Assembly: GCF_000430005.1 (NCBI RefSeq)
Contig: NZ_AUCY01000011.1
Span: 1-64,000 of the forward strand
Reading direction: 5' to 3'
From: Desulfovibrio cuneatus DSM 11391
GTDB lineage: Bacteria > Desulfobacterota > Desulfovibrionia > Desulfovibrionales > Desulfovibrionaceae
Length of the DNA: 64,000 nucleotides
Part shown: positions 18,415 through 25,152 of the stretch, one piece after another
Layout of the letters: the number at the start of each line of letters is the position of its first letter
Numbering within the stretch: the stretch's first letter is position 1
The notes under the pieces: model-generated
Databases searched by the model: none
What the model was told of the DNA's origin: nothing
What the model saw: only the letters and a program-made list of their open reading frames with translations
Program-made: the position numbers and the translations under genes

Positions 18415-19161
18415 TCACTTTTTAAATATAAATAGGTACTCATGGGCTAGGAGCAAAAAATTATATTTTATGCTGTTTGTCTTCCAATAACCTGTTGCCT
18501 TGCAATTATGCTGTTCTTTAATAATAATTTCTTTTGTTTTAAATTTGGCATGCTCAAAAATACGCATTACCTCAAAGCTCATGGGAATAATATGACCTTT
18601 TTTACGTGTATCTCCCATCAGGATTGCACAAAATTTATCTTTTTTTAAAACTCGGTAACTTTCTGCTGCGACAAGTTTCATTTGCTCTAAAAAAGATGTT
18701 ACATCCAAGTGTGATAAATCATTCAAATTATTTTCGCTATATTGAATAATATTAGCATATGGCGGGTGAGTACAGACCAAGTCAATGCACTCGTCCTTGA
18801 TGAAGTTTAAATTGCGGGCATCACCATGCCGAATGACGACACGCCCCGCATTTTCAGATTCAAAATCACATTTTACTCGGCAACATTCAAGCGCAGATTC
18901 ATTAACATCAACTCCCAGTACATTGCGTTTAAGAAGTTTCGCCTCAACAAGTGTAGTTCCACCTCCAGCAAACTGATCTAGTACATAGTCGCCTTCAGAT
19001 GAGTACCGAAGTAATATATTTCTAGGTATATATGGAGACCAATTCCCTCGGTACTTGGCATCGTGCGTTGCCCAATTTCCACGTTGAGGAAAGCTCCACA
19101 CGGTATTCATTTCAAGTTCAAAATTGTCCGGCCCCCATTTTTGTTCTTTGTTTTTTAGCAA
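18415..19161 (-). CDS. DNA methyltransferase of a DpnII-like restriction system
   Basis: This 248-aa SAM-dependent DNA methylase has the SAM motif VLDQFAGGGTTLVEAKLL near residue 60 and catalytic motif IV as CTHPPYANIIQYS near residue 130. The amino-methylating motif is usually D/N/S-PP-Y/F; here it is H-PP-Y. Motif I precedes motif IV with little between them, so target recognition must sit in the C-terminal half. It is the third gene of the cluster after the endonuclease, like the extra methylase in DpnII loci, but in those I would expect the opposite motif order. Apparent TTG start with AGAGGGAG upstream; ATG at residue 18 is possible. Low GC. Confidence 0.8.
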   Translation of the reverse strand: MLKNKEQKWGPDNFELEMNTVWSFPQRGNWATHDAKYRGNWSPYIPRNILLRYSSEGDYVLDQFAGGGTTLVEAKLLKRNVLGVDVNESALECCRVKCDFESENAGRVVIRHGDARNLNFIKDECIDLVCTHPPYANIIQYSENNLNDLSHLDVTSFLEQMKLVAAESYRVLKKDKFCAILMGDTRKKGHIIPMSFEVMRIFEHAKFKTKEIIIKEQHNCKATGYWKTNSIKYNFLLLAHEYLFIFKK

Positions 19162-19247
19162 TGAATACTACTCCCTCTGCATAGTGAGTGCGGTATATGT
19201 GATGCTTGGTTGGATTATAATGTCTATAAAATATACACTTGAAGGCA

Positions 19248-20159
19248 TCAAAGTCCTTTAATCAAAATCTCTTCCAGAAACCCGTGGCTGAGCATGTTAA
19301 TATTCATTACAAAGTCTGTTGCTATAAATGTTTCAAGCAATGGCCGTTTTGCTGTGTGCCAACCTTGACCGTCGGTTATCCAAATGAAGCCGACTCCTGG
19401 GGATTGTGTTACAAGCTCAAAAAGACTTTTAAATTCTCCAGCAACACTTTTTAATTTGGAACCGCCACCGCCATAATAATTGACCTCGAGCAAATAGATT
19501 TTATTCCCAGTATCGACGGCAAAGTCAAAATAACGATTTGCTTTATCCGTGGGCACGTCACGACCAAAAACAGCTTTAATCTTAGCAACAGTGGCTTGAC
19601 GTAAGTACCGATAACCATGCCTTTGACAGATAGCCTTGATGTACACTTCACTGAGTGTCTCCATAGCATCGCCACTACGATTTTTGCGGGCATTGGTGTC
19701 AAGCCCCACTTCAACACCAATACAGTAATCTACAAGGTTTTTTACAGCCTTATCGGAAAAAATCTTGAGTAATCCACATTTCTCGGTAAACTCCACAATT
19801 TTAGCTATTTCATCTTCACTGTAACAATTTCGTTTAAAAAAAAGATATTCAATATCTCCACCCACGGTGGCAATACGAATGCTTGTGTCCCTAACAGCTA
19901 TAAGAAGAGGGAGTACCGGCACAACCTCTGGATATGAGCGTATCATTTCCGCAAGCCGTTTTGGAAGGCTATCTTTCCCAAGAAGACTATTGAGAATATT
20001 TAACGAGATTTCCACTTTTGCCACATTGCCCAAAACTTTTTCCCACGCTACAAAAAAGCTATGCGTACGGATGGTGTCTTTGAGGGTAACTATTAAATTT
20101 TCAAAAGCAGCACTTTCGGACAATATTCCAAGATGCTTGTAGGTATCTACAAATTTCAC
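19248..20159 (-). CDS. Type II restriction endonuclease, DpnII/MboI family
   Basis: This 303-aa protein resembles DpnII-type enzymes, which cut unmethylated GATC. The stretch GVEVGLDTNARKNRSGDAME near residue 150 is the family hallmark, and IYLLEVNYYGGGGSKLKS near residue 215 supplies an E-x-N/K type metal site. It starts with GTG, placed five bases after a perfect AGGAGG. It is flanked by two methylases on the same strand. It is much poorer in GC than the neighbouring housekeeping genes, consistent with lateral transfer. GATC specificity is inferred from the family. Confidence 0.85.
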   Translation of the reverse strand: MKFVDTYKHLGILSESAAFENLIVTLKDTIRTHSFFVAWEKVLGNVAKVEISLNILNSLLGKDSLPKRLAEMIRSYPEVVPVLPLLIAVRDTSIRIATVGGDIEYLFFKRNCYSEDEIAKIVEFTEKCGLLKIFSDKAVKNLVDYCIGVEVGLDTNARKNRSGDAMETLSEVYIKAICQRHGYRYLRQATVAKIKAVFGRDVPTDKANRYFDFAVDTGNKIYLLEVNYYGGGGSKLKSVAGEFKSLFELVTQSPGVGFIWITDGQGWHTAKRPLLETFIATDFVMNINMLSHGFLEEILIKGL

Positions 20160-20233
20160 AAAACCTCCTAGCAGCTATTCAGCCTGCAACGGTGCTTTAA
20201 ACTGTGTTATTCGTCAAGAACCGCTGAGTACGC

Positions 20234-20274
20234 CTTGCAGGCCTTGCCTGCTTTGCAACCAGCAGACCTGCAAG
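20234..20274. repeat. Hairpin upstream of the endonuclease gene
   Basis: CTTGCAGG and CCTGCAAG are complementary arms around a 25-base GC-rich centre that itself repeats CCTGC/GCAGG. It lies between the mini ORF and the endonuclease and could limit read-through into the endonuclease. Confidence 0.45.
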
Positions 20275-20295
20275 CCCTGCAATAGGATTGTGGGA

Positions 20296-20397
20296 TTATT
20301 TTTCCATTTTCCTAAGCCCAAACTTGGCCTCTATTTCATCTAGTCCTTTACCCGTTTTACCGCAGCATGGACATTCTGCACTTATCTCATATGGCAT
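20296..20397 (-). CDS. 33-aa mini ORF with one CPCCG knuckle
   Basis: The ORF reads MPYEISAECPCCGKTGKG and then LDEIEAKFGLRKMEK. It has one CxxC-type zinc knuckle followed by an acidic helix. It sits 26 bases after the Dam-type methylase stop and before the endonuclease, on the same strand, where small control proteins of restriction systems are often found. Longer proteins with a similar start and a second Cys pair exist in my recollection, so this may be a truncated relative. The ribosome site is weak (AGGT). Confidence 0.45.
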   Translation of the reverse strand: MPYEISAECPCCGKTGKGLDEIEAKFGLRKMEK

Positions 20398-20423
20398 ATT
20401 GGCGACCTACTCTTATTGTGTTC

Positions 20424-21314
20424 TTAACTGTTTGTTATCAACAATTCACTGATACTTCCGCGGCTCACACCGTTGCAGTTTATCATACGCTTTGCCAACA
20501 CTCGGTCAATTTTGAATGCGTTGTATAATTTATCAAAAAAATCATCGCTAACATTGGAATTCTTTGGATCAGAATTACTTACTAGGACCCGTGCCCCACG
20601 GTCAGAGATATGTTCAATAAACTGGGCGAGTGCTATCTGCTGTGCGTCATCAAAAGGGGTTTCATTATAAGCTGTAAAATTTGCTGTTGCAGTTAGTGGA
20701 CGATAAGGTGGGTCAATATAAACGAATGTCCTATCGTCAATAAAGTCAGATGATTGTTCGTAGCTTGCGCAATGGATATTTATATTTTGAAGCGAGTGGT
20801 GTAATTGTCGCAAGTTGTCTTCATCGCAAATCAAGGGCATTTTATATGCCCCCATTGGCACATTAAATAATCCCCTAGAATTTACTCGATAAAGGCCATT
20901 AAAGCATGTACGATTAAGAAAAATAAATAAAGCTGCCTTGAAAAGACTGCTAGATTCATCCCAGTTACTTTTTAAGTTATTAAATTCTTCTCTTTTTGAG
21001 TAATAGTAATGCTTTCTTTGTTCTGCATTAAGTGCCCAAAAATGGGCTTGAATCGGTGCAAGCTGGTTAACAAGTGCCGATATATTACTTTTAATTATGT
21101 TGTATGTGTTTATGAGCTCACGGTTGGTATCGCTAATATAAATACTATCAAAGCCAAGCGGGAGTAAATCAAAAAGAACAGCACCGCCTCCTACAAAAGG
21201 TTCACAAAATTTTGTAAAATATGTGCCAAGATTCTGCGGGTAGCGTTTACGAATCTCTCCAAGCAACTGACTTTTTCCTCCAGCCCACTTCACAAAAGGC
21301 TTTAGTGACTTCAT
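20424..21314 (-). CDS. Dam-type adenine methyltransferase (M.DpnII-like)
   Basis: This 296-aa N6-adenine methylase of the Dam/M.DpnIIA group begins with KPFVKWAGGKSQLL (the SAM-binding start of alpha-class Dam enzymes). FVGGGAVLFDL follows near residue 43, FLNRTCFNGLYRVNSRG lies in the recognition region, and the catalytic VYIDPPY is near residue 195. It should protect GATC sites from the endonuclease downstream. It is first in the minus-strand cluster with its own good promoter at 21480-21508, so protection is made before cutting. AT-rich. Confidence 0.92.
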   Translation of the reverse strand: MKSLKPFVKWAGGKSQLLGEIRKRYPQNLGTYFTKFCEPFVGGGAVLFDLLPLGFDSIYISDTNRELINTYNIIKSNISALVNQLAPIQAHFWALNAEQRKHYYYSKREEFNNLKSNWDESSSLFKAALFIFLNRTCFNGLYRVNSRGLFNVPMGAYKMPLICDEDNLRQLHHSLQNINIHCASYEQSSDFIDDRTFVYIDPPYRPLTATANFTAYNETPFDDAQQIALAQFIEHISDRGARVLVSNSDPKNSNVSDDFFDKLYNAFKIDRVLAKRMINCNGVSRGSISELLITNS

Positions 21315-21479
21315 AGTATTTCATCCAATTTGTTTAAGGCAAAAAAATGTTCACTTGTATTTCCATTTTCACTTGAAGTAGCTTTAAGTTTGCAACTCAG
21401 TCACTGCACTTCATTTGGTCTTCAGAGGAGAGGGAGGTCTCTGATTGACTTTCAAGCCACGAAAAACATCTTGGCAATA

Positions 21480-21508
21480 AGTATATTACAAATGACAAAT
21501 ATTGCCAA
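21480..21508 (-). promoter_or_regulatory. Promoter of the restriction-modification cluster
   Basis: On the minus strand TTGGCA and TATACT are separated by 17 bases. The transcript would have a ~160-base leader before the Dam-type methylase. Confidence 0.7.
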
Positions 21509-21592
21509 ATAACAAAATTGAGTAAGAATATATGTGAAATTAAAGTCAAATGTATGTAAATTGTAGGTGTTGCCGAAGTTTCTCCATCCCAC

Positions 21593-21948
21593 GCGCGCTT
21601 TGTTGCGCCCGCTTACTAATGCGGAGTGCTGTATGTTTGTACGCCGCTTACTTTTGTTGAGGTAAATTACCTTCTGTGGCACGCCCGTTAAAATTCCCCA
21701 GCCCATAACACCCACCTTACCCATGCTCGGCACGGTGTAATTCCCGCGCGAATATATTTGTGTAGCGTACGAGTCTTCGAGTGAGCGGAACAAATCTACC
21801 TGAGCGCGGACAGCAGGCTTAGCGGGGTCACGGGGTGCAACCCCGTGGGTGTGGGGTTGTTAGGGGGCCGCACAAGGGCCCCCTGACCCAAGCGGAGCGG
21901 ATGAATAAAAATAAACCACAAGCTGGTGTGGCGCTTGCGCCGCAAGAA
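21593..21948 (+). repeat. Left ~355-bp direct repeat flanking mazEF
   Basis: It matches 23191-23542 along its whole length with scattered differences. Landmarks shared by both are CTGTGGCACGCCCGTTAAAA, AGCGTACGAGTCTTCGAGTG, the CACGGGG/CCCCGTG hairpin and the closing GTGGCGCTTGCGCCGC palindrome. On the minus strand it encodes FRSLEDSYATQIYSRG and then GILTGVPQKVIYL in one open frame, which is broken by a one-base deletion in the right copy. The rest of the 21315-22140 gap is AT-rich leader and short palindromes. Confidence 0.85.
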
Positions 21949-22140
21949 CCCAAACGGAGCGGCAAACTAAAAAATAAACTACAAGCTGGTGTGGCGGCAC
22001 GCCGCAAAAAACTATGCCTCCCTGTATCTGCCCTTTCTTGTCTTACGCAACATACAGCCTAACTACCAAAGAATACTGGATTCCCGCCTTCGCGGGAATG
22101 ACGGTGCTGGGGGCTTATGCCTTGCCAAACGAAAAAAAAT

Positions 22141-22482
22141 TCACCCCTCCACCAACGGCATAAACCTTGCCAGCACTTCCCTTACAAACCCCTCACCAAC
22201 CTCCTCCTTCAATGCAGCCCCCCTTACCTGCCAATCCAAACTACGCATCTGATCGCACAGCACCACGCCTGTTGTCTGGCAGTCCGCCGGAAGCGCCAGT
22301 TCAAAGGGATACCCTTTGCTCTGGTTGGTTATGGGCACCACAAGGCACAGCCCTGTTTTGCCATTATACGCCTTGGGGGAAAGTACAAGGGCAGGGCGGT
22401 GTCCTGCCTGTTCATGCCCGGCTTGTGGGTCGAAATGCAGCCAGATGATATCGCCGCAATGGGGAACATACGCCTTTACCAT
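22141..22482 (-). CDS. mazF: MazF/PemK-type mRNA-cleaving toxin
   Basis: This 113-aa toxin of the CcdB/PemK fold should act as a ribosome-independent RNase that cuts at short sites. Family features are GDIIWLHFDPQAGHEQAGHR at the start, RPALVLSP near residue 30, LCLVVPITNQSKGYPFEL, and GVVLCDQMRSLDW near 70. The Gly-Asp, Arg and C-terminal positions match active family members, so it looks intact. It overlaps the antitoxin by seven bases and is translationally coupled to it. Confidence 0.93.
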   Translation of the reverse strand: MVKAYVPHCGDIIWLHFDPQAGHEQAGHRPALVLSPKAYNGKTGLCLVVPITNQSKGYPFELALPADCQTTGVVLCDQMRSLDWQVRGAALKEEVGEGFVREVLARFMPLVEG

Positions 22483-22727
22483 GCTTCTTTGCCCTGAGCT
22501 TTGCCAAAGTCGGCTTCATGGTGCAGGTTTTCGGGCGTTACTCCGGCAAGCAGTTCTTCTAGTGTGAATTTTTTGGGTATGGAGGGAACGGTCACCCTGA
22601 AACCGTCTTTTTCAATGTGCAGTTCCACCTCTGCCCCACGCTCAATGCCAAGCTCGTTAATGAGCGCTTGCGGCAAACGTATGGCAAGGGAATTGCCCCA
22701 TTGGGAAACTTTTGTCTGGTTGTGCAT
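22476..22727 (-). CDS. mazE: MazE-type antitoxin
   Basis: This 83-aa antitoxin has an N-terminal AbrB/MazE swapped-hairpin DNA-binding domain (KVSQWGNSLAIRLPQALINE) and an acidic, probably flexible C-terminus that would wrap MazF. It should repress its own promoter with the toxin. A perfect palindrome lies just upstream at 22741-22759. AGGA precedes the start. Confidence 0.93.
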   Translation of the reverse strand: MHNQTKVSQWGNSLAIRLPQALINELGIERGAEVELHIEKDGFRVTVPSIPKKFTLEELLAGVTPENLHHEADFGKAQGKEAW

Positions 22728-22740
22728 ACGGGGATCCTTT

Positions 22741-22759
22741 GTATATCTTCAAGATATAC
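22741..22759. promoter_or_regulatory. MazE operator palindrome
   Basis: GTATATCTTCAAGATATAC is a perfect palindrome 13 bases upstream of the mazE start. It overlaps the likely -10, with TTGCAT about 16 bases further upstream as the -35. This fits toxin-antitoxin autoregulation. Confidence 0.7.
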
Positions 22760-22869
22760 ATGCGCGCTACAAAATGCAAGTAGTATTGATTTTCCGCTTA
22801 CCCCATCTCTTCCCGCTGTGCCCATTACCTTCAACGGCACAATCGTTACCTACCCTCTCCCCGCCTCAA

Positions 22870-23230
22870 GCGAACCTACCCATAGCCCCACCACCCTCTG
22901 CGCACTTTGCTGCGCCCGCTTACTCATGCGCAGCGCAGTGGTTTTCCCTCCATCCTTTGCCGTGCCCGTTACCTTTAGTAGCGCAGGCCGTGCGTACCCT
23001 CAGTCCTTCTCAGGCGAACCTACCCATAGCCCCACCACCCTCTGCGCGCTTTGCTGCGCCCGCTTACTCATGCGCAGTATGGTCTTATTGTTGTCACTGA
23101 ATAGAGGTGAAGTATTTACCGTCTATGGCAAGGCTGTTAAGCCAAACCAGCCCACACAAAATGAGCTTACCCATAGCCCCACCCCCCTCTGCGCGCTTTG
23201 CTGCGCCCGCTTACTCATGCGGAGTGCGGT
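22870..23230 (+). repeat. Three tandem ~144-bp imperfect repeats
   Basis: Units begin with TACCCATAGCCCCAC at 22877, 23021 and 23168 (periods 144 and 147). Each contains a hairpin-prone block CTGCGC...GCTGCGCCCGCTTACTC. The minus strand of each unit encodes RMSKRAQQSAQRVVGLWVGS or a near copy, although stop codons break the frame between units. The third unit runs into the right direct repeat. The rest of the 22728-23638 gap holds the palindromic copies of GTGGCGCTTGCGCCGC at about 23520 and 23574. I see no conventional gene. Confidence 0.8.
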
Positions 23231-23542
23231 AGTTTTGTTGTCGCTTCCCATTGCCGTGGCTATTACCCTCTGTGGCACGCCCGTTAAAATTCTCCAGCCC
23301 ACACCCTCCACCTCATCCATGCTCTGCACGGTGTAATTCCGCGCGAATATATTTGTGCAGCGTACGAGTCTTCGAGTGAGCGAAACAAATCTACTGAGCG
23401 CAGGGCGTAACCTAGCGGGGTCACGGGGTGCAACCCCGTGGGTGTGGGGTTGTTAGGGGGCCGCACAAGGGCTCCCTAACCCAAGCGGAGCGGCAAACAA
23501 AAAAAGAAACCACAAGCTGGTGTGGCGCTTGCGCCGCAAGAA
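23191..23542 (+). repeat. Right ~355-bp direct repeat flanking mazEF
   Basis: This is the partner of 21593-21948. It keeps the same hairpins and end palindrome. A single-base deletion after GGTGTAATTCC shifts the minus-strand frame, so FRSLEDSYAAQIYSRG no longer joins to RILTGVPQRVIA. Confidence 0.85.
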
Positions 23543-23638
23543 TTCACATACTCACGCTTTTTAAAAAGCTGGTGTGGCGCTTGCGCCGCAAGAAACTATG
23601 CAGTCTCGTTTCTTAAAAACTGAGAGCGTCAGCCCCTT

Positions 23639-23866
23639 CTACCTCCTGTAAGGATACCTCCCCTTCACCTTATTCATAAAAGACCAATTAGAATTCCCGT
23701 CATCCGCCCAGGCGTCCCATACTTGAGCTTCTTGTTCATAGGGGTCGCGGAACTCCGCAGTTTTCTGCTTTTGTGTTGTTCCAGCGCACCCAGCCACCAG
23801 CACAGCAGAACTACACAAGGCCAGAACCACAGCTTTTTTCATCATTCTCATTATATGTTCAGACAT
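23639..23866 (-). CDS. Small lipoprotein
   Basis: This is a 75-aa protein with a lipoprotein signal: after MKK comes AVVLALCSSAVLVAGC, where the lipobox VAGC gives cysteine 27 as the lipid site. The mature part is short, acidic-aromatic and ends in KGRYPYRR. No domain is recognised. AGGAG precedes the ATG at 23866 with good spacing; in-frame ATGs at residues 6, 8 and 9 are alternatives. It is preceded by the terminator of the flavin oxidoreductase gene, so it is probably transcribed alone. Confidence 0.7.
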   Translation of the reverse strand: MSEHIMRMMKKAVVLALCSSAVLVAGCAGTTQKQKTAEFRDPYEQEAQVWDAWADDGNSNWSFMNKVKGRYPYRR

Positions 23867-23898
23867 TTCATTCTCCTAAAATTACAGTGTATGCCACT

Positions 23899-23931
23899 AA
23901 AAAAGGACGTTACAGCCACGCTGCAACGCCC
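23899..23931 (-). terminator. Terminator of the flavin oxidoreductase gene
   Basis: On the minus strand GGGCGTTGCAGC pairs with GCTGTAACGTCC, followed by six T residues. It lies 30 bases after the stop at 23960. Confidence 0.85.
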
Positions 23932-23959
23932 TTTATATGTGTAACTCTAGCGGTAGCTA

Positions 23960-25066
23960 CTAAGCGCGGGCCGCCTGAACAGCAGCGTCATATTCCACTT
24001 GGAGGCTATGAATCAGTTCTTTCACGGTGGTAATGCAGTCTACACGGGGGCCATTGGCCCCGATAAAGGCAAAACCACGGTCCAGGTTACCCTTCATGGC
24101 ATTAAGCAGGGCCTGGGCAATGCAGTAAGGGGACGTTTCCGGGTCGCAGGTGGAAACGCAGTGGAACACGCATTTAAAGTTCTTTTTGCCTTCTTCCAGC
24201 GCTTCAAGAAAGCGCCCGCGAATGGCCCGGCCAGGCATGCCCACCGGGCTTTTAATAATAGTAAGATCTTCTTCTTTGGCATTTACAATGGCTTGTTTGA
24301 AGCGAATATCCGCGTCGCACTCTTCCGTGGCCACAAAACGGGTGCCCATTTGCACGCCAGCCGCGCCCATGGTGAGGTATTTGTGAATGTCGCCGCCAGT
24401 GTATACGCCCCCGGCAGCAATAACAGGAATAGCCCTGCCGTATTTGTCTTCAAAGGGCTTGAGGCTATCGAGCACCTGGGGCAACACTGTGTCCAGGGAA
24501 TATTCAGGATCATTGAGGTCTTCGGGTTTGAAGCCAAGGTGCCCGCCAGCTTTTGGGCCTTCCAGCACAAAGGCATCGGGCAGGTAGTCGGCCTTCAGTA
24601 GCCATTTTTTGCACAAAATGCTGGCTGCGCGGGCGGAAGAAATAATGGGAACCAGCTTGGTTTTAAAGTCTTCTTTCTTTTCTTCACACATGGTGCGAAA
24701 AATTTTGGGCAGTTCCATGGGCAAGCCTGCGCCGGAAAAAATAACGTCTGCCCGGTTGGCAATGCTGGTGCGTACCAAATTGGAAAAATCGGTCAACACA
24801 ACCATGATATTTACACCCAATACGCCATCAGTCAGGGCACGGGCTTTTACTATTTCAGCAGCAAGGGCACGTGCGTTTGCTGTTTGCGGATCTTTGGCAA
24901 TATCGTGCTCACGCATGCCAATCATGGCGCCAGCAATAACGCCAATGCCACCCTCTGCAGCCACTGCGGCAGCAAGGCGGTGCAGGGAAATACCTACCCC
25001 CATGCCACCTTGTACGATAGGAAGTTTGGCGGTGAGATCGCCGATTGATAACGAGGGAAAAGGCAT
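23960..25066 (-). CDS. Flavin-dependent oxidoreductase, nitronate monooxygenase family
   Basis: This 368-aa TIM-barrel flavoprotein has the FMN-binding features LPIVQGGMGVGISLHRLA at the start, AFVLEGPKAGGHLGF near residue 170, VIAAGGVYTGGDIHKYL near 225 and GAAGVQMGTRFVATEE near 245. The family includes nitronate monooxygenases and FabK-like enoyl reductases. In an anaerobe an oxygenase role is doubtful, so an NAD(P)H-dependent reductase is as likely. The start is supported by AAGGAGAAACG just upstream. It stands alone between a terminator and addB. Confidence 0.85.
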   Translation of the reverse strand: MPFPSLSIGDLTAKLPIVQGGMGVGISLHRLAAAVAAEGGIGVIAGAMIGMREHDIAKDPQTANARALAAEIVKARALTDGVLGVNIMVVLTDFSNLVRTSIANRADVIFSGAGLPMELPKIFRTMCEEKKEDFKTKLVPIISSARAASILCKKWLLKADYLPDAFVLEGPKAGGHLGFKPEDLNDPEYSLDTVLPQVLDSLKPFEDKYGRAIPVIAAGGVYTGGDIHKYLTMGAAGVQMGTRFVATEECDADIRFKQAIVNAKEEDLTIIKSPVGMPGRAIRGRFLEALEEGKKNFKCVFHCVSTCDPETSPYCIAQALLNAMKGNLDRGFAFIGANGPRVDCITTVKELIHSLQVEYDAAVQAARA

Positions 25067-25152
25067 TCGTTTCTCCTTGAAGAGTGCCGTGTGTATTCAC
25101 GCGGCGTTTATCAAAAGCATTAAGCTTATAGTATAAGGCAGGGGCATGACCC

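Noticed and set aside
22870-23230. CRISPR array
   Set aside because: Repeats are ~144 bp with only three units and no 25-40 bp repeat plus unique-spacer pattern; no cas genes are present.
22617-23336. 239-aa plus-strand ORF across the tandem repeats
   Set aside because: It is generated by the 144-bp repeats, starts inside mazE on the other strand and has no ribosome site. The minus strand shows the better-kept peptide pattern.
18415-23592. Integrated prophage
   Set aside because: No integrase, terminase, capsid or tail gene is visible; the content is restriction, toxin-antitoxin and repeats only.
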